Below are positions 9,885-19,045 of a stretch of DNA of 64,000 nt, in pieces. A program made the position numbers and the translations under genes. Below the pieces are notes generated by a model that was given only the letters and a program-made list of their open reading frames with translations, was not told the origin of the DNA and did not search any database. Source of the stretch: Pseudomonas parasichuanensis (lineage in GTDB: Bacteria; Pseudomonadota; Gammaproteobacteria; Pseudomonadales; Pseudomonadaceae); contig NZ_BQHO01000006.1 in assembly GCF_021601385.1 (NCBI RefSeq), positions 157,077-221,076 of the forward strand. Reading direction: 5' to 3'. The number at the start of each line of letters is the position of its first letter. Position 1 is the first letter of the stretch.

Positions 9885-11795
9885 ATGTCCTTTGCTTCCC
9901 TCGGTCTCTCCGAGGCACTTGTCCGCGCTATCGAAGCTGCGGGCTATACCCAGCCCACTCCAGTGCAACAGCGGGCCATTCCCGCCGTGTTGCAAGGCCG
10001 CGACCTGATGGTTGCCGCCCAGACAGGTACAGGTAAAACCGGCGGCTTCGCGCTCCCTATTCTCGAGCGCCTGTTCCCGGGTGGCCACCCCGACAAATCG
10101 CAACGCCACGGCCCACGCCAGCCACGCGTGCTGGTGCTGACCCCGACCCGTGAGCTGGCCGCGCAAGTGCATGACAGCTTCAAGGTCTATGCCCGCGACC
10201 TGAACTTCATCAGCGCCTGCATCTTCGGCGGCGTCGGCATGAACCCGCAGGTCCAGGCCATGGCCAAAGGCGTTGACGTGCTGGTGGCCTGCCCAGGTCG
10301 CCTGCTCGACCTGGCCGGCCAGGGCAGCGTCGACCTGTCCCGCGTCGAGATCCTGGTGCTGGACGAAGCCGACCGCATGCTCGACATGGGCTTCATCCAC
10401 GATGTGAAGAAAGTGCTGGCACGCCTGCCGGCCAAGCGCCAGAACCTGCTGTTCTCGGCCACCTTCTCCAAAGACATCACCGACCTTGCCGACAAGCTGC
10501 TGCACAACCCCGAGCGCATCGAGGTCACGCCGCCGAACACCACCGTCGAGCGTATCGAGCAGCGCGTCTACCGCCTGCCCGCCAGCCACAAGCGCGCGCT
10601 GCTGGCACACCTGATCACCCTCGGTGCCTGGGAGCAGGTGCTGGTGTTCACCCGCACCAAGCACGGCGCCAACCGCCTGGCCGAGTACCTTGAAAAACAC
10701 GGCCTGACCGCTGCCGCGATCCATGGCAACAAGAGCCAGAACGCGCGCACCAAGGCACTGGCCGACTTCAAGGCCAACACCGTGCGCGTACTGGTAGCCA
10801 CCGATATCGCCGCCCGCGGCCTGGACATCGACCAGCTGCCCCATGTGGTCAACTTCGAGCTGCCCAACGTCGAGGAAGACTACGTTCACCGCATCGGCCG
10901 TACTGGCCGTGCCGGCCGTTCCGGCGAAGCCATCTCGATGGTCGCCCCGGATGAAGAGAAGCTGCTCAAGAGCATCGAGCGCGTCACCAAGCAGAAGATC
11001 CCGGATGGCGACTGGATGGGCTTCGATGCTTCGCAAGTCGAGGCAGAAAAGCCAGAGGTGCGTGAGCGCCAGCCAAACGCCGGGCGCGGTGGCCGTAACC
11101 AGCAGGCCCGTGGCGACGCCAAGAAAGAAGGCAGCGGTGGGCGCAAGGACAAAGGCAAGGATCAAGGCAAGAGCAAGTCGACCGCCGAGAAGTCCGCAGA
11201 CAAGGACAAGGCCGACGACAAGCCACAGCAGGGCCGCCAACGTAAGCCTCGCGATGGCAAACCCCGCCAGCAGCAGGGCGGCCAAGGCCAGAAAGCCGCG
11301 CAACCGGCGCCGGCCAACCGTGATCCCGAAGAGTTCCTGGACGACGATATCGACAACTTCGGTAACCGTGCCGACTACGTCAGCCCCTACCAGAACGCCA
11401 AGAACCAAGGCCGCAATCGCCGCCCAGGCGGTACGGGGGGCCAGGGTCAAGGCCAAGGTCAGCGTAGTGGTGGTGGCCAGGCTCAGGGCCAAGGCCGAAG
11501 CAATGGCCAGCAACGCCAAGGCCAGGGCCAAAACCAGGGCTCGGGCGAAAAACGCGCCCGTAACGGTGGCGGCAGCAATGGCGGCGCCCGTCGCGACAAC
11601 AACGCTGGCCGTAACCGCCGTGACGATTCGGCCCGCCAAGAGCCGGCCGTGCGCAATCCGCGCGACTCGCAGCCGGCACCGGTCATCATCCGCAAGGAGT
11701 CCAAGCTCGATCGTTACCCAACGCCCGAGCAACTGGATGACCTGCCAAGCCGCCCACGCGGTGAGCGCCCGGCGCTGTTGACCCGCAAGGGTTGA
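9885..11795 (+). CDS. rhlE: DEAD-box ATP-dependent RNA helicase RhlE with long disordered tail
   Basis: This cytoplasmic RNA helicase acts in RNA remodelling, ribosome assembly and decay. The 636-residue protein carries the Q motif (YTQPTPVQ), Walker A AQTGTGKT (about residue 48), [31 protein letters not shown] and [11 protein letters not shown]. The helicase core ends near residue 380. The remaining 250 residues are Gly/Gln/Arg/Lys-rich and of low complexity, ending in a short more ordered block ([20 protein letters not shown]). The ATG at 9885 (AGGA six bases upstream) is preferred over an in-frame TTG at 9879. Confidence 0.93.
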   Translation: MSFASLGLSEALVRAIEAAGYTQPTPVQQRAIPAVLQGRDLMVAAQTGTGKTGGFALPILERLFPGGHPDKSQRHGPRQPRVLVLTPTRELAAQVHDSFKVYARDLNFISACIFGGVGMNPQVQAMAKGVDVLVACPGRLLDLAGQGSVDLSRVEILVLDEADRMLDMGFIHDVKKVLARLPAKRQNLLFSATFSKDITDLADKLLHNPERIEVTPPNTTVERIEQRVYRLPASHKRALLAHLITLGAWEQVLVFTRTKHGANRLAEYLEKHGLTAAAIHGNKSQNARTKALADFKANTVRVLVATDIAARGLDIDQLPHVVNFELPNVEEDYVHRIGRTGRAGRSGEAISMVAPDEEKLLKSIERVTKQKIPDGDWMGFDASQVEAEKPEVRERQPNAGRGGRNQQARGDAKKEGSGGRKDKGKDQGKSKSTAEKSADKDKADDKPQQGRQRKPRDGKPRQQQGGQGQKAAQPAPANRDPEEFLDDDIDNFGNRADYVSPYQNAKNQGRNRRPGGTGGQGQGQGQRSGGGQAQGQGRSNGQQRQGQGQNQGSGEKRARNGGGSNGGARRDNNAGRNRRDDSARQEPAVRNPRDSQPAPVIIRKESKLDRYPTPEQLDDLPSRPRGERPALLTRKG

Positions 11796-11821
11796 TCACC
11801 CGCCTGCTGGCAAGGTGGCTC

Positions 11822-11850
11822 TCTGTGGGAGCCGGCTTGCCGGCGATGAA
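11822..11850. repeat. Single REP arm
   Basis: One unpaired unit, TGTGGGAGCCGGCTTGCCGG followed by CGATGAAGC, lies between rhlE and the terminator. Confidence 0.8.
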
Positions 11851-11867
11851 GCAGACGCAGCGCCAAC

Positions 11868-11896
11868 AAAAACGCCGCCCAATGGGCGGCGTTTTT
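11868..11896. terminator. Bidirectional terminator between rhlE and yceI
   Basis: AAAAACGCCGCCC (11868-11880) and GGGCGGCGTTTTT (11884-11896) form a perfect 13-bp stem with an AAT loop, with T-runs on both strands. It serves the convergent rhlE and yceI genes. Confidence 0.93.
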
Positions 11897-11913
11897 ATTT
11901 GCGGTGCAACGAA

Positions 11914-12492
11914 TTACTTCTGCTTCACGCCTTCGACGCTGATGTCCAGGTCCAGGGTCTGGGAAGTCGCGCCCGGGCCCTTGATGCCGAAGTCATTCAG
12001 GTTGAGGGTGGTGGTGGCGTTGAAGCCGGCACGCTCGCCGCCCCACGGGTCCTTGCCCTCACCGTTGAAGGTGGCCTTGAAGGTCACAGGCTTGGTCACG
12101 CCGTGCAGGGTCAGGTCGCCGGTCACGTCGGCGGTCTTTTCACCGGTGGACTTGACGCTGGTGGAGACGAACTTGGCTTCCGGGTATTTCTTCACATCCA
12201 GGAAGTCTTTGCTGGCGATGTGCTTGTCACGCTCGGCGTGGTTGGACCACAGGCTGGCGGTTTTCAGGTCGACGTTGATCTTGCTGGCCTCGGGCTTGGC
12301 GCTGTCCCAGGTGAAGTTGCCGTCGAAGTCCTTGAAGGTGCCGTGGATGAAGCTGTAGCCCAGGTGGCTGATCTTCCAGTCGACGAACGCGTGCTGGCCT
12401 TCCTTGTCGATCTTGTATTCGGCGGCCATGGCCTGGCCGGCGGTGAACAGAGCGGTACCGAGCGCCAGAGCGGCAAAAGTCTTTTTCAACAT
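11914..12492 (-). CDS. yceI: YceI family periplasmic protein
   Basis: A 192-residue protein with a clear signal peptide ([20 protein letters not shown], cleavage after AMA) and the YceI lipocalin-like domain: [45 protein letters not shown]. The fold binds polyisoprenoid-type lipids in related proteins; the ligand here is unknown. The start at 12492 has AAGGAAGTAAGG upstream; an ATG seven codons earlier is less likely. It follows the cytochrome b561 gene by 34 nt, the conserved b561-yceI pairing, which suggests joint work on a quinone or isoprenoid in the envelope. Confidence 0.92.
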   Translation of the reverse strand: MLKKTFAALALGTALFTAGQAMAAEYKIDKEGQHAFVDWKISHLGYSFIHGTFKDFDGNFTWDSAKPEASKINVDLKTASLWSNHAERDKHIASKDFLDVKKYPEAKFVSTSVKSTGEKTADVTGDLTLHGVTKPVTFKATFNGEGKDPWGGERAGFNATTTLNLNDFGIKGPGATSQTLDLDISVEGVKQK

Positions 12493-12526
12493 CCTTACTT
12501 CCTTCCTTTGCAATTGAGGTTGAGAG

Positions 12527-13078
12527 TCAAGCTTTGCGGCCCAGCATGCGGGTCAGGGTCGCGTCACGGTCGATGAAATGGTGCTTGAGTGCCGCCAGCG
12601 CGTGGAGCACGGCAAAGATCACCAGGCCCCAGGCCAGCCACAGATGGATGACCCCGGCAGTGTCGGCCTGGTCAGGCAGGTCGCTGATCAATGCCGGCAC
12701 CTCGAACAGCTCGAATACCGGGATACCGACGCCGTCGGCGGTGGAGATCAGGTAACCGGCAATCATCACCGCGAACAGCCCCAGGTACAGCGCCAGATGC
12801 CCAAGCTTGGCGGCCAGGCGCGTCACCTTGCCATGGTTGGCCGGTGCCGGCGGCGGTGGGCTGACGAAACGCCAGAGCACCCGCAGCAGCATCACCCCCA
12901 GCAGCACCAGGCCAATGCTCTTGTGCAGGTCCGGCCCGGACTTGCGCCACGGGTCGTAGTAATCCAGACCGACCATCCACAGCCCCAGGCCGAACAACCC
13001 GAAGACCGCCAGCGCCACACCCCAGTGCAGGACGATGCTGACCAGGCCATAGCGAGAAGATGAGTTGCGCAGTTGCAT
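12527..13078 (-). CDS. Cytochrome b561 (diheme, CybB-like)
   Basis: A 183-residue inner-membrane protein with four helices. Potential haem-ligand His residues lie in IVLHWGVAL (helix 1), [10 protein letters not shown] (before helix 2) and [15 protein letters not shown] (helix 4), the pattern of prokaryotic cytochrome b561. It probably passes electrons between ubiquinol and periplasmic acceptors such as superoxide. The ATG at 13078 gives the family's usual length; the longer frame to 13180 runs into a hairpin. It is first gene of a pair with yceI. Confidence 0.9.
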   Translation of the reverse strand: MQLRNSSSRYGLVSIVLHWGVALAVFGLFGLGLWMVGLDYYDPWRKSGPDLHKSIGLVLLGVMLLRVLWRFVSPPPPAPANHGKVTRLAAKLGHLALYLGLFAVMIAGYLISTADGVGIPVFELFEVPALISDLPDQADTAGVIHLWLAWGLVIFAVLHALAALKHHFIDRDATLTRMLGRKA

Positions 13079-13142
13079 GTTGGCGTATTTCCCCGTGAAA
13101 GCTGTGCACAAGACTAGCGGGTAACGTATCGAATAAAAGCGG

Positions 13143-13182
13143 AAAAAATTGCTTCGGATTATCGAGAAATCCGATAGCAATT
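13143..13182. terminator. Terminator-like hairpin upstream of cytochrome b561
   Basis: AATTGCT-TCGGATT (13147-13160) pairs with AATCCGA-T-AGCAATT (13168-13182), a 14-bp stem with one bulge. Runs of A on the left and T on the right make it a possible terminator in both directions. On the minus strand it lies 69 nt before the b561 start, so it either stops transcription coming from the amine oxidase gene or sits in the b561 leader. Confidence 0.7.
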
Positions 13183-13261
13183 TTGCAAGCTTGCCATTAA
13201 GGAAACGTTAACGATAGCCGTTCGGGGTGAGGATGCCAGGGCAGCGTTGCCTGAACCGCCG

Positions 13262-13350
13262 CCGTCGCTGGCAAGCCAGCTCCCACAGGGTTACCGCATA
13301 GTTTTGGCTAATGCGGTTGGGGTGGGAGCCGGCTTGCCGGCGATGAGGCC
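13262..13350. repeat. REP palindrome pair
   Basis: Inverted arms CGCTGGCAAGCCAGCTCCCACA and GTGGGAGCCGGCTTGCCGGCG flank a spacer that is itself partly self-complementary (ACCGCAT/ATGCGGT). It lies directly downstream of the amine oxidase gene. Confidence 0.9.
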
Positions 13351-13371
13351 CGGGCAGATGACGCAGAGGGC

Positions 13372-15231
13372 TCAGTCAGCCTTGGCCTGGCTGTTCACCA
13401 CCGCCTTCTTGGCAGGCTCGGTCTTGGCCGTGGCTTTCTTCACAGGAGCAGGCTTGGCAGCCGGTTTTTGCGCCTGCTTGGCTGCCGGCTTCTGCACAGC
13501 TGGCTTGACCGGCGCGGCCTTGGCAGGGGTGGCCTTGACCGGCTCTTCCTTGGCCACCACGGCAGGGGCTGCCGGAGCTGGAGCTGGGGCCGGAGCCGGT
13601 GCCACCGCTTCAACCTTGGCGACCGGCGCGGCCTTGACCTCAGGCTTGTCGCTACCCCCGAACAGACGCGAGAAGAACCCCGGTTTGTCCTGCTTGGCCT
13701 CTTCGACCTTCACCGGCTCCGGCTTGGCAGGCGCCTTCCCGGCCTTGTCCGACGAGCCGCCGAACAGGTTGGAGAAGAACCCGCCCTTGTCCTTGGCCGC
13801 CGCTGCCGCCACGGTACCCGCTGCTGCGGTGGCCGCGACTGCCTTGACCGGGTCGAACGACTTGCCCGCCGCCAGGTCCTGCACCTGGCCAGCAGCGCGC
13901 TGGCCACTGCGCAGGGCGCCTTCCAGGGTGCCCGGGTACAGCGCGTCGGTGTGTTCGCCGGCAAAGGTGATGCGTTGCACCGGGCGCTCCCACAGGCGCC
14001 AGTACTTGCTGATCTGGCCGGGGCCGAAGGCCAGGTAGGCGCCGCCCATGCCAGCGTCGGTGCTGTAGCGCCGCACTTCGTAACCGGTGAAGGCGCCACG
14101 GGCTTGCGGATAGAACGCATGCAGGCGAATCAGCACCTGATCGACCATCTGCTTGTCGCCGAACGCCTGCAGCAAGCGCGCGTTGTCGCCGGACAGGTTG
14201 ATCACCACATTGGCGCCACCCTTGAGCGCTGGCTCGATCCACAGCATGCCCAGGCCGGTGTTGCTGAAGATTTCACCCGACATGCGCGCGCGGCTTTCCC
14301 AGACCGGGCTCTTGAACTTGAGCATCAGCTGGTCGCGCCAGCCGTAGTTGGTGCCCTTGAGCGCGGCCAGGTGCTGGTTGTCCAGGCCCGGGGTCATCTG
14401 GATCTTGGCCAGCGCACGCAGCGGCACGGCCATGACCAGGTAATCGGCCTGATAGCCGACAGCGCCGACCTTGACCGTCACACCGTCCTTGTCCTGAACG
14501 ATCGCGGTGACCGGCGAGCTGGTCTTGATGGTCTTGAGCTGCTTGACGAAGGCCTGGGCCAGCACCGGGCTGCCACCGGGCAGGCGCGCGGCGCGCAGGT
14601 CACGGTCGCTGACATTGCGGTACACGCGGCTCTGCTGGGCGAAATACAGCAAGGACAGGCGCGACGGCTCGTCATAGCGCGTGCGGATCTGCTGGTTCAC
14701 CAGCTGACGCGCGGTCGCCGGCAGCTGCAGCTTGTCCAGCCAAGTGGCGACGTTGATCTGGTCAAGGGCGAACAAGGTGCTGTTGGCCGCCGGGTTCAGC
14801 GGATCATCAATCGAGCGTGCCAGGTCATCCAGGGTCTTCTCATAGCGCTTGAGCGCCTCGGCCGTGGCCGGCTGCTTGGTGGCCAGGTCGGTGGCGCTGA
14901 AATACTCGCCGTCGATCAGGTAGCCGGGGGTACGGACGAACTCCGGCGCAGGCAAGGTGCCGACCTTGAAGTGATCCAGGTACTGATTGAGCACCGGCTG
15001 GGTCTTGTTGTTGCCGATCCACTCGCTGGTGGCCAGGCCCGAGCGCCCGCCCATGCCCGCCTTGGCCTCCAGCAGTGTGACCTGCCAGCCCTTGCTCTGC
15101 AGCTCGTAGGCGGCCGTCAGGCCCGCCAGGCCGCCACCGACGACGATCGCCGTCTTGTCCTTGGCCAACGCGCCAGCGCTGGACACACCAATCAATACCA
15201 ACGCGCACAGGCGCACCCAAGCAGCAGCCAT
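13372..15231 (-). CDS. Flavin-containing amine oxidase-like protein with Ala/Lys/Pro-rich tail
   Basis: The 619-residue protein has an N-terminal signal-like helix (MAAAWVRLCALVLIGVSSAG), then the FAD-binding GGGLAGLTAAYEL and EAKAGMGGRSG blocks. The C-terminal FAD block ITFAGEHTDALYPGTLEGALRSG (about residues 420-443) completes a monoamine-oxidase fold. Beyond residue about 470 comes a 150-residue low-complexity tail rich in Ala, Lys and Pro, with two copies of a GFFSxLFGGS motif near residues 481 and 514. The substrate is unknown. I chose the ATG at 15231 because it begins the signal; 30 further in-frame codons lie upstream. It is divergent from bioA. Confidence 0.85.
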   Translation of the reverse strand: MAAAWVRLCALVLIGVSSAGALAKDKTAIVVGGGLAGLTAAYELQSKGWQVTLLEAKAGMGGRSGLATSEWIGNNKTQPVLNQYLDHFKVGTLPAPEFVRTPGYLIDGEYFSATDLATKQPATAEALKRYEKTLDDLARSIDDPLNPAANSTLFALDQINVATWLDKLQLPATARQLVNQQIRTRYDEPSRLSLLYFAQQSRVYRNVSDRDLRAARLPGGSPVLAQAFVKQLKTIKTSSPVTAIVQDKDGVTVKVGAVGYQADYLVMAVPLRALAKIQMTPGLDNQHLAALKGTNYGWRDQLMLKFKSPVWESRARMSGEIFSNTGLGMLWIEPALKGGANVVINLSGDNARLLQAFGDKQMVDQVLIRLHAFYPQARGAFTGYEVRRYSTDAGMGGAYLAFGPGQISKYWRLWERPVQRITFAGEHTDALYPGTLEGALRSGQRAAGQVQDLAAGKSFDPVKAVAATAAAGTVAAAAAKDKGGFFSNLFGGSSDKAGKAPAKPEPVKVEEAKQDKPGFFSRLFGGSDKPEVKAAPVAKVEAVAPAPAPAPAPAAPAVVAKEEPVKATPAKAAPVKPAVQKPAAKQAQKPAAKPAPVKKATAKTEPAKKAVVNSQAKAD

Positions 15232-15469
15232 GTCGGCGAACTCCGGTTGAAAAATCACAATGGAAAAGGGGGAGGAAATCCCCAAGGAAAGTAGCGCTAA
15301 GAATACGTCAGGTCCGCACACCCTGCCAGTTGGTCACAGCAAGTGCTTTTAAAGGCTGAATTTTTTGTTTGCGGCCATCCTGTAGCGATGCATCCGGCGG
15401 TTGTCCCGCCTGCCCGCTTTGCTTAGGCTTACGCGGTCAAGCCACGCCGCCAAGCCAGGAGAAGTGCCC
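15232..15469. other. Divergent intergenic region between the amine oxidase and bioA
   Basis: The region holds both 5' ends. It contains AT-rich patches (CTTTTAAAGGCTGAATTTTTTG near 15350) that could hold promoters for either gene. TTGTCC with TAGGCT 17 bp downstream, toward bioA, is only a poor match. I see no clear operator. Confidence 0.3.
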
Positions 15470-16876
15470 ATGGGCCTCAACGATCAGTGGATGCAACGCG
15501 ACCTCAAGGTCCTGTGGCACCCCTGCACCCAGATGAAAGACCACGAGCAGCTGCCGCTGATCCCGATCAAGCGCGGCGAGGGCGTGTGGCTCGAGGACTT
15601 CGAGGGCAAGCGCTACCTGGACGCGGTCAGCTCCTGGTGGGTCAACGTGTTCGGCCACGCCAACCCGCGCATCAACCAGCGCATCAAGGACCAGGTCGAT
15701 CAGCTCGAACACGTGATCCTGGCGGGCTTCAGCCACCAGCCGGTGATCGAGCTGTCCGAGCGCCTGGTGGCCATGACCCCGGCCGGCCTGGACCGGGTGT
15801 TCTACGCCGACAACGGCTCGTCGTGCATCGAAGTGGCGCTGAAGATGAGCTTCCACTACTGGCAGAACACCGGCAAGCCTGCGAAAAAACGCTTCGTCAC
15901 CCTGACCAACAGCTACCACGGCGAGACCATCGCCGCGATGTCGGTGGGTGACGTGCCACTGTTCACCGAGACCTACAAGGCCCTGCTGCTGGACACCATC
16001 AAGGTGCCCAGCCCGGACTGCTACCACCGCCCCGAAGGCATGGGCTGGGAGGAGCACTCCCGAAACATGTTCGCCGCCATGGAGCAAACCCTGGCCGAGC
16101 ACCACGAAAGCATCGCCGCGGTCATCGTCGAGCCGCTGATCCAGGGCGCCGGCGGCATGCGCATGTACCACCCGGTCTACCTCAAGCTGCTGCGCGAGGC
16201 CTGCGACCGCTACGACGTTCACCTGATCCACGACGAAATCGCCGTGGGCTTCGGCCGCACCGGCACGATGTTCGCCTGCGAACAGGCCGGCATCCGCCCG
16301 GACTTCCTGTGCCTGTCCAAGGCCCTGACCGGCGGCTACCTGCCGCTGGCCGCCTGCCTGACCACCGACAAGGTGTACCAGGCCTTCTACGACGACTACC
16401 CGACCCTGCGCGCGTTCCTCCACTCGCACAGCTACACCGGTAACCCGCTGGCCTGCGCCGCTGCCCTGGCGACCCTGGACATCTTCGAGCAGGACAACGT
16501 GATCGAGGCCAACAAGGCCCTGTCGGCACGCATGGCCAGCGCCACCGCGCACCTGGCCGACCATGCCCACGTCGCCGAGATCCGCCAGACCGGCATGGCC
16601 CTGGCCATCGAGATGGTCCAGGACAAGGCCAGCAAGGCTGCCTACCCCTGGCAGGAGCGCCGCGGCCTGAAGGTGTTCGAGCACGCCCTGACCCGAGGCG
16701 CGCTGTTGCGCCCGCTGGGCAGCGTGGTGTATTTCCTGCCGCCTTACGTGATCACCCCGGAGCAGATCGACTTCCTTGCCGAAGTGGCCGGCGAAGGTAT
16801 CGACATCGCCACCCGCGATCATGTCAGCGTGGCGGTACCGGCCAACTTCCACCCCGACTTCCGCGATCCGGGCTAA
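15470..16876 (+). CDS. bioA: Adenosylmethionine-8-amino-7-oxononanoate aminotransferase
   Basis: This PLP enzyme of biotin synthesis converts KAPA to DAPA using SAM as amino donor. The 468-residue protein has [11 protein letters not shown] at the N terminus, the substrate-pocket [52 protein letters not shown] and the PLP-lysine segment [19 protein letters not shown] lies before the ATG. It stands apart from other bio genes, as is usual for bioA in pseudomonads. REP sequence follows. Confidence 0.94.
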   Translation: MGLNDQWMQRDLKVLWHPCTQMKDHEQLPLIPIKRGEGVWLEDFEGKRYLDAVSSWWVNVFGHANPRINQRIKDQVDQLEHVILAGFSHQPVIELSERLVAMTPAGLDRVFYADNGSSCIEVALKMSFHYWQNTGKPAKKRFVTLTNSYHGETIAAMSVGDVPLFTETYKALLLDTIKVPSPDCYHRPEGMGWEEHSRNMFAAMEQTLAEHHESIAAVIVEPLIQGAGGMRMYHPVYLKLLREACDRYDVHLIHDEIAVGFGRTGTMFACEQAGIRPDFLCLSKALTGGYLPLAACLTTDKVYQAFYDDYPTLRAFLHSHSYTGNPLACAAALATLDIFEQDNVIEANKALSARMASATAHLADHAHVAEIRQTGMALAIEMVQDKASKAAYPWQERRGLKVFEHALTRGALLRPLGSVVYFLPPYVITPEQIDFLAEVAGEGIDIATRDHVSVAVPANFHPDFRDPG

Positions 16877-16897
16877 CCTGCGGAGCAAAGAACATAC

Positions 16898-17022
16898 CCC
16901 TGTAGGAGCGGCCTTGTGCCGCGAAAGGGCTGCGCAGCAGCCCCAGGATTTCAGCGGCAGCGCATCAATTGCTGGGGCCGCTGCGCGGCCCTTTCGCGGC
17001 ACAAGGCCGCTCCTACAGGGGT
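16898..17022. repeat. REP palindrome pair (TGTAGGAGCGGCCTTGTGCCG type)
   Basis: CCCCTGTAGGAGCGGCC at the left and GGCCGCTCCTACAGGGG at the right form a long inverted pair between bioA and rsmE, ending about 28 bp before the rsmE start. Confidence 0.9.
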
Positions 17023-17049
17023 CGAGTACACCCTTTCAATGAGCGCCCC

Positions 17050-17769
17050 ATGAGACTCTCCCGCTTCTTCATCGACGCCCCCCTGGCCCTCGGCGAGCAT
17101 GACCTGCCCGAAGCCCAGGCCCACTACATCGGCCGCGTGCTGCGCATGGCCGCCGGCGACGCCGTGCAGCTGTTCGACGGCAGCGGCCAGGAATACCTTG
17201 GCCAACTGCTCGAAGTCGGCAAGAAAAGCGTGCGCGTCAGCCTCGACCAGGCCCTCCCCGGCCAGGCCGAATCGCCACTGCACATCCACCTCGGCCAGGG
17301 CCTGTCCCGTGGCGAGCGCATGGACTGGGCGATCCAGAAAGCCACCGAGCTGGGTGCAAACGAAATCACCCCGATCGTCAGCGAACGCTGCGAAGTCCGC
17401 CTGAAGGACGAGCGCGCCGACAAGCGCCTGGCCCACTGGCGCCAGGTAGCCATCAGCGCCTGCGAGCAGTGCGGCCGCTCGACCCTGCCGGTCATCCACC
17501 CGCCACTCACCCTGGCCGAATGGCTCAAGGCCTGCGAGGCCGACCTCAAGCTGGTGCTGCACCCGGTGGCCGAGCCGTTGACCAGCCACGCCAAGCCCGC
17601 ACGCCTGGCCTTCCTGATCGGCCCCGAAGGCGGCCTGAGCGACGCCGAGGTCGAACAGGCCAAGGCCGCCGGCTACCACGCCGCCCGCCTCGGCCCGCGG
17701 GTGCTGCGCACCGAGACCGCGCCGGTGGTGGCGCTGTCGGTGGCGCAACAGCTGTGGGGCGATTTCTAA
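17050..17769 (+). CDS. rsmE: 16S rRNA (uracil-1498-N3)-methyltransferase
   Basis: It methylates U1498 of 16S rRNA with SAM. The 239-residue SPOUT protein shows the N-terminal PUA-like half (AQAHYIGRVLRMAAGDAVQLFDGSG), then the knotted SAM site LIGPEGGLSDAEV and LGPRVLRTETAPVVAL, the RsmE signature. It is the canonical copy; a divergent paralogue lies at 49214-49921. Its stop overlaps the converging hemolysin-III-like gene by four bases. Confidence 0.93.
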   Translation: MRLSRFFIDAPLALGEHDLPEAQAHYIGRVLRMAAGDAVQLFDGSGQEYLGQLLEVGKKSVRVSLDQALPGQAESPLHIHLGQGLSRGERMDWAIQKATELGANEITPIVSERCEVRLKDERADKRLAHWRQVAISACEQCGRSTLPVIHPPLTLAEWLKACEADLKLVLHPVAEPLTSHAKPARLAFLIGPEGGLSDAEVEQAKAAGYHAARLGPRVLRTETAPVVALSVAQQLWGDF

Positions 17770-18383
17770 CTGACGTAGAAGAACACCGCGACGAAGTGCA
17801 TCAGGCTGCCGACGATCACGAACAGGTGCCAGATGCCGTGGGCATGGCGCAGGCGGCTGTCGAGGGCGAAGAAAATGATGCCGACGGTGTAGAACACACC
17901 GCCGGCCGCCAGCCAGGTGAAGCCGGCGGTGCCCAGGCTGTACAGCAACGGCTTGACCGCCACCAGCACGATCCAGCCCATCACCGCGTAGATGACGATC
18001 GACAGGATTCGCGCCTCCGAGCGCGGCTTGATCTCCTGCAGCATGCCGATCAGCGCCAACCCCCAGACCACCCCGAACAGGCTCCAGCCCCAGGGCCCGC
18101 GCAGGCTGACCAGGCAGAACGGCGTGTAGCTGCCGGCGATCAGCAGGTAGATCGACAGATGGTCGAGCTTGCGCATGACCTGCTTCGCCCTGCCGCGGGT
18201 GCTGTGATAGAGGGTGGAGATGCTGTAGAGCAACAGCAGCGTGAAGCCGTAGATGGAGAAGCTGACGATCTTCCAGGGATCGCCCTGCAGGCCCGCGACG
18301 ACGATCAGCCAGATCGCGCCGATGCAGGCCAGTACCGCGCCGACCAGATGGGTCCAGGCGTTGAAGCGTTCACCGTAGTACAT
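17766..18383 (-). CDS. Hemolysin III family (PAQR-like) membrane protein
   Basis: A 205-residue protein with seven hydrophobic segments. It shows the HlyIII/PAQR landmarks: ERFNAWTHLVGAVLACIG at the N terminus, STLYHSTRGRAKQVMRKLDHLSIYLLIAGSYTPF with conserved His/Asp metal ligands, and HAHGIWHLFVIVGSLMHF at the C terminus. Relatives in animals are progestin/adiponectin receptors, possibly hydrolases; the bacterial role is not settled and haemolysis should not be assumed. Confidence 0.88.
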   Translation of the reverse strand: MYYGERFNAWTHLVGAVLACIGAIWLIVVAGLQGDPWKIVSFSIYGFTLLLLYSISTLYHSTRGRAKQVMRKLDHLSIYLLIAGSYTPFCLVSLRGPWGWSLFGVVWGLALIGMLQEIKPRSEARILSIVIYAVMGWIVLVAVKPLLYSLGTAGFTWLAAGGVFYTVGIIFFALDSRLRHAHGIWHLFVIVGSLMHFVAVFFYVS

Positions 18384-18438
18384 GCAAACAAAGACCTCGT
18401 GAAGTGGCCTGGGTTCCTGTTTGGGCCTGTTACGGCCC

Positions 18439-18551
18439 CTTCGCGGGCAAGTCGCATCGGCGCACCGCCGCCCCCACAGGACCGCGCCATGCTCGAGGGC
18501 GGCGGTGTACCTGTGGGGGCGGCGGTGCGCCGATGCGACTTGCCCGCGAAG
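18439..18551. repeat. Perfect 42-nt inverted repeat (REP variant)
   Basis: The left arm (18439-18480) and right arm (18510-18551) are exact reverse complements over 42 nt, with a 29-nt spacer. The outer part (CTTCGCGGGCAAG) is REP-like, but the inner part (TCGCATCGGCGCACCGCCGC) differs from the other REPs here. It lies between the hemolysin-III-like gene start and the chpC end. Confidence 0.9.
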
Positions 18552-18586
18552 AGGCCATCAGCCCAATCATCCTACCCAAGGGCTGA

Positions 18587-19045
18587 TTACAGTTGCGCGT
18601 CACGCACCATCCGCTCCAGCCCCGCCAGGTCCGGCACCCGCGCCACCTGCTCGCCCACCTGCACCGCCGCCAGTTCCAGCGCGGCCAGCGGCACATCCAC
18701 GTAGTTGAGCTGGCTGTCGAGCTTGCACGAACGCGGAATCCCCTGCAGCAGCAGCGCCAGGTAACGCAGCCCGGTATCGCCCAGGGCGTTGAGCACGACG
18801 ATCCGCGCCCGCTCACCACAGGGGGTGTGCCCACCGCAGGCGGCCTCGAAACCGACCAGTGGCAGCCGCTGCTGGCGCCAGTCGACCCAACCCAGGTGCC
18901 AACCGGGCTCCCCCGGTTCACAGGCGATGGCACGGTGGCCGATCAGTTCGGCCACCGCCACGTTCGGCAGCACCAGGGCACGGTCGCCCAGCGGCAACAA
19001 CAACCCGGTCAGGCTGCTGCGCTGCCCGGCGATATGGTCAAGCAT
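18587..19045 (-). CDS. chpC: CheW-like coupling protein of the Pil-Chp system
   Basis: A 152-residue CheW-domain protein (LTGLLLPLGDRALVLPNVAVAELI, WHLGWVDWRQQRLPLVGFE, ARIVVLNALG). Such adaptors link chemoreceptors to the histidine kinase. It is the last gene of the operon; its ATG lies inside the end of chpA (8-nt overlap), implying coupled translation. The name follows position and domain by analogy with P. aeruginosa chpC. Confidence 0.83.
   Translation of the reverse strand: MLDHIAGQRSSLTGLLLPLGDRALVLPNVAVAELIGHRAIACEPGEPGWHLGWVDWRQQRLPLVGFEAACGGHTPCGERARIVVLNALGDTGLRYLALLLQGIPRSCKLDSQLNYVDVPLAALELAAVQVGEQVARVPDLAGLERMVRDAQL

Noticed and set aside
9858-11732. 624-codon frame opposite rhlE
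   Set aside because: Antisense shadow of an unmistakable helicase gene; Ala/Leu-rich translation without motifs.
13380-13620. Repetitive DNA in the amine oxidase gene as a separate repeat element
   Set aside because: It is coding low complexity (Ala/Lys/Pro) in frame with the protein; reported as a protein feature instead.
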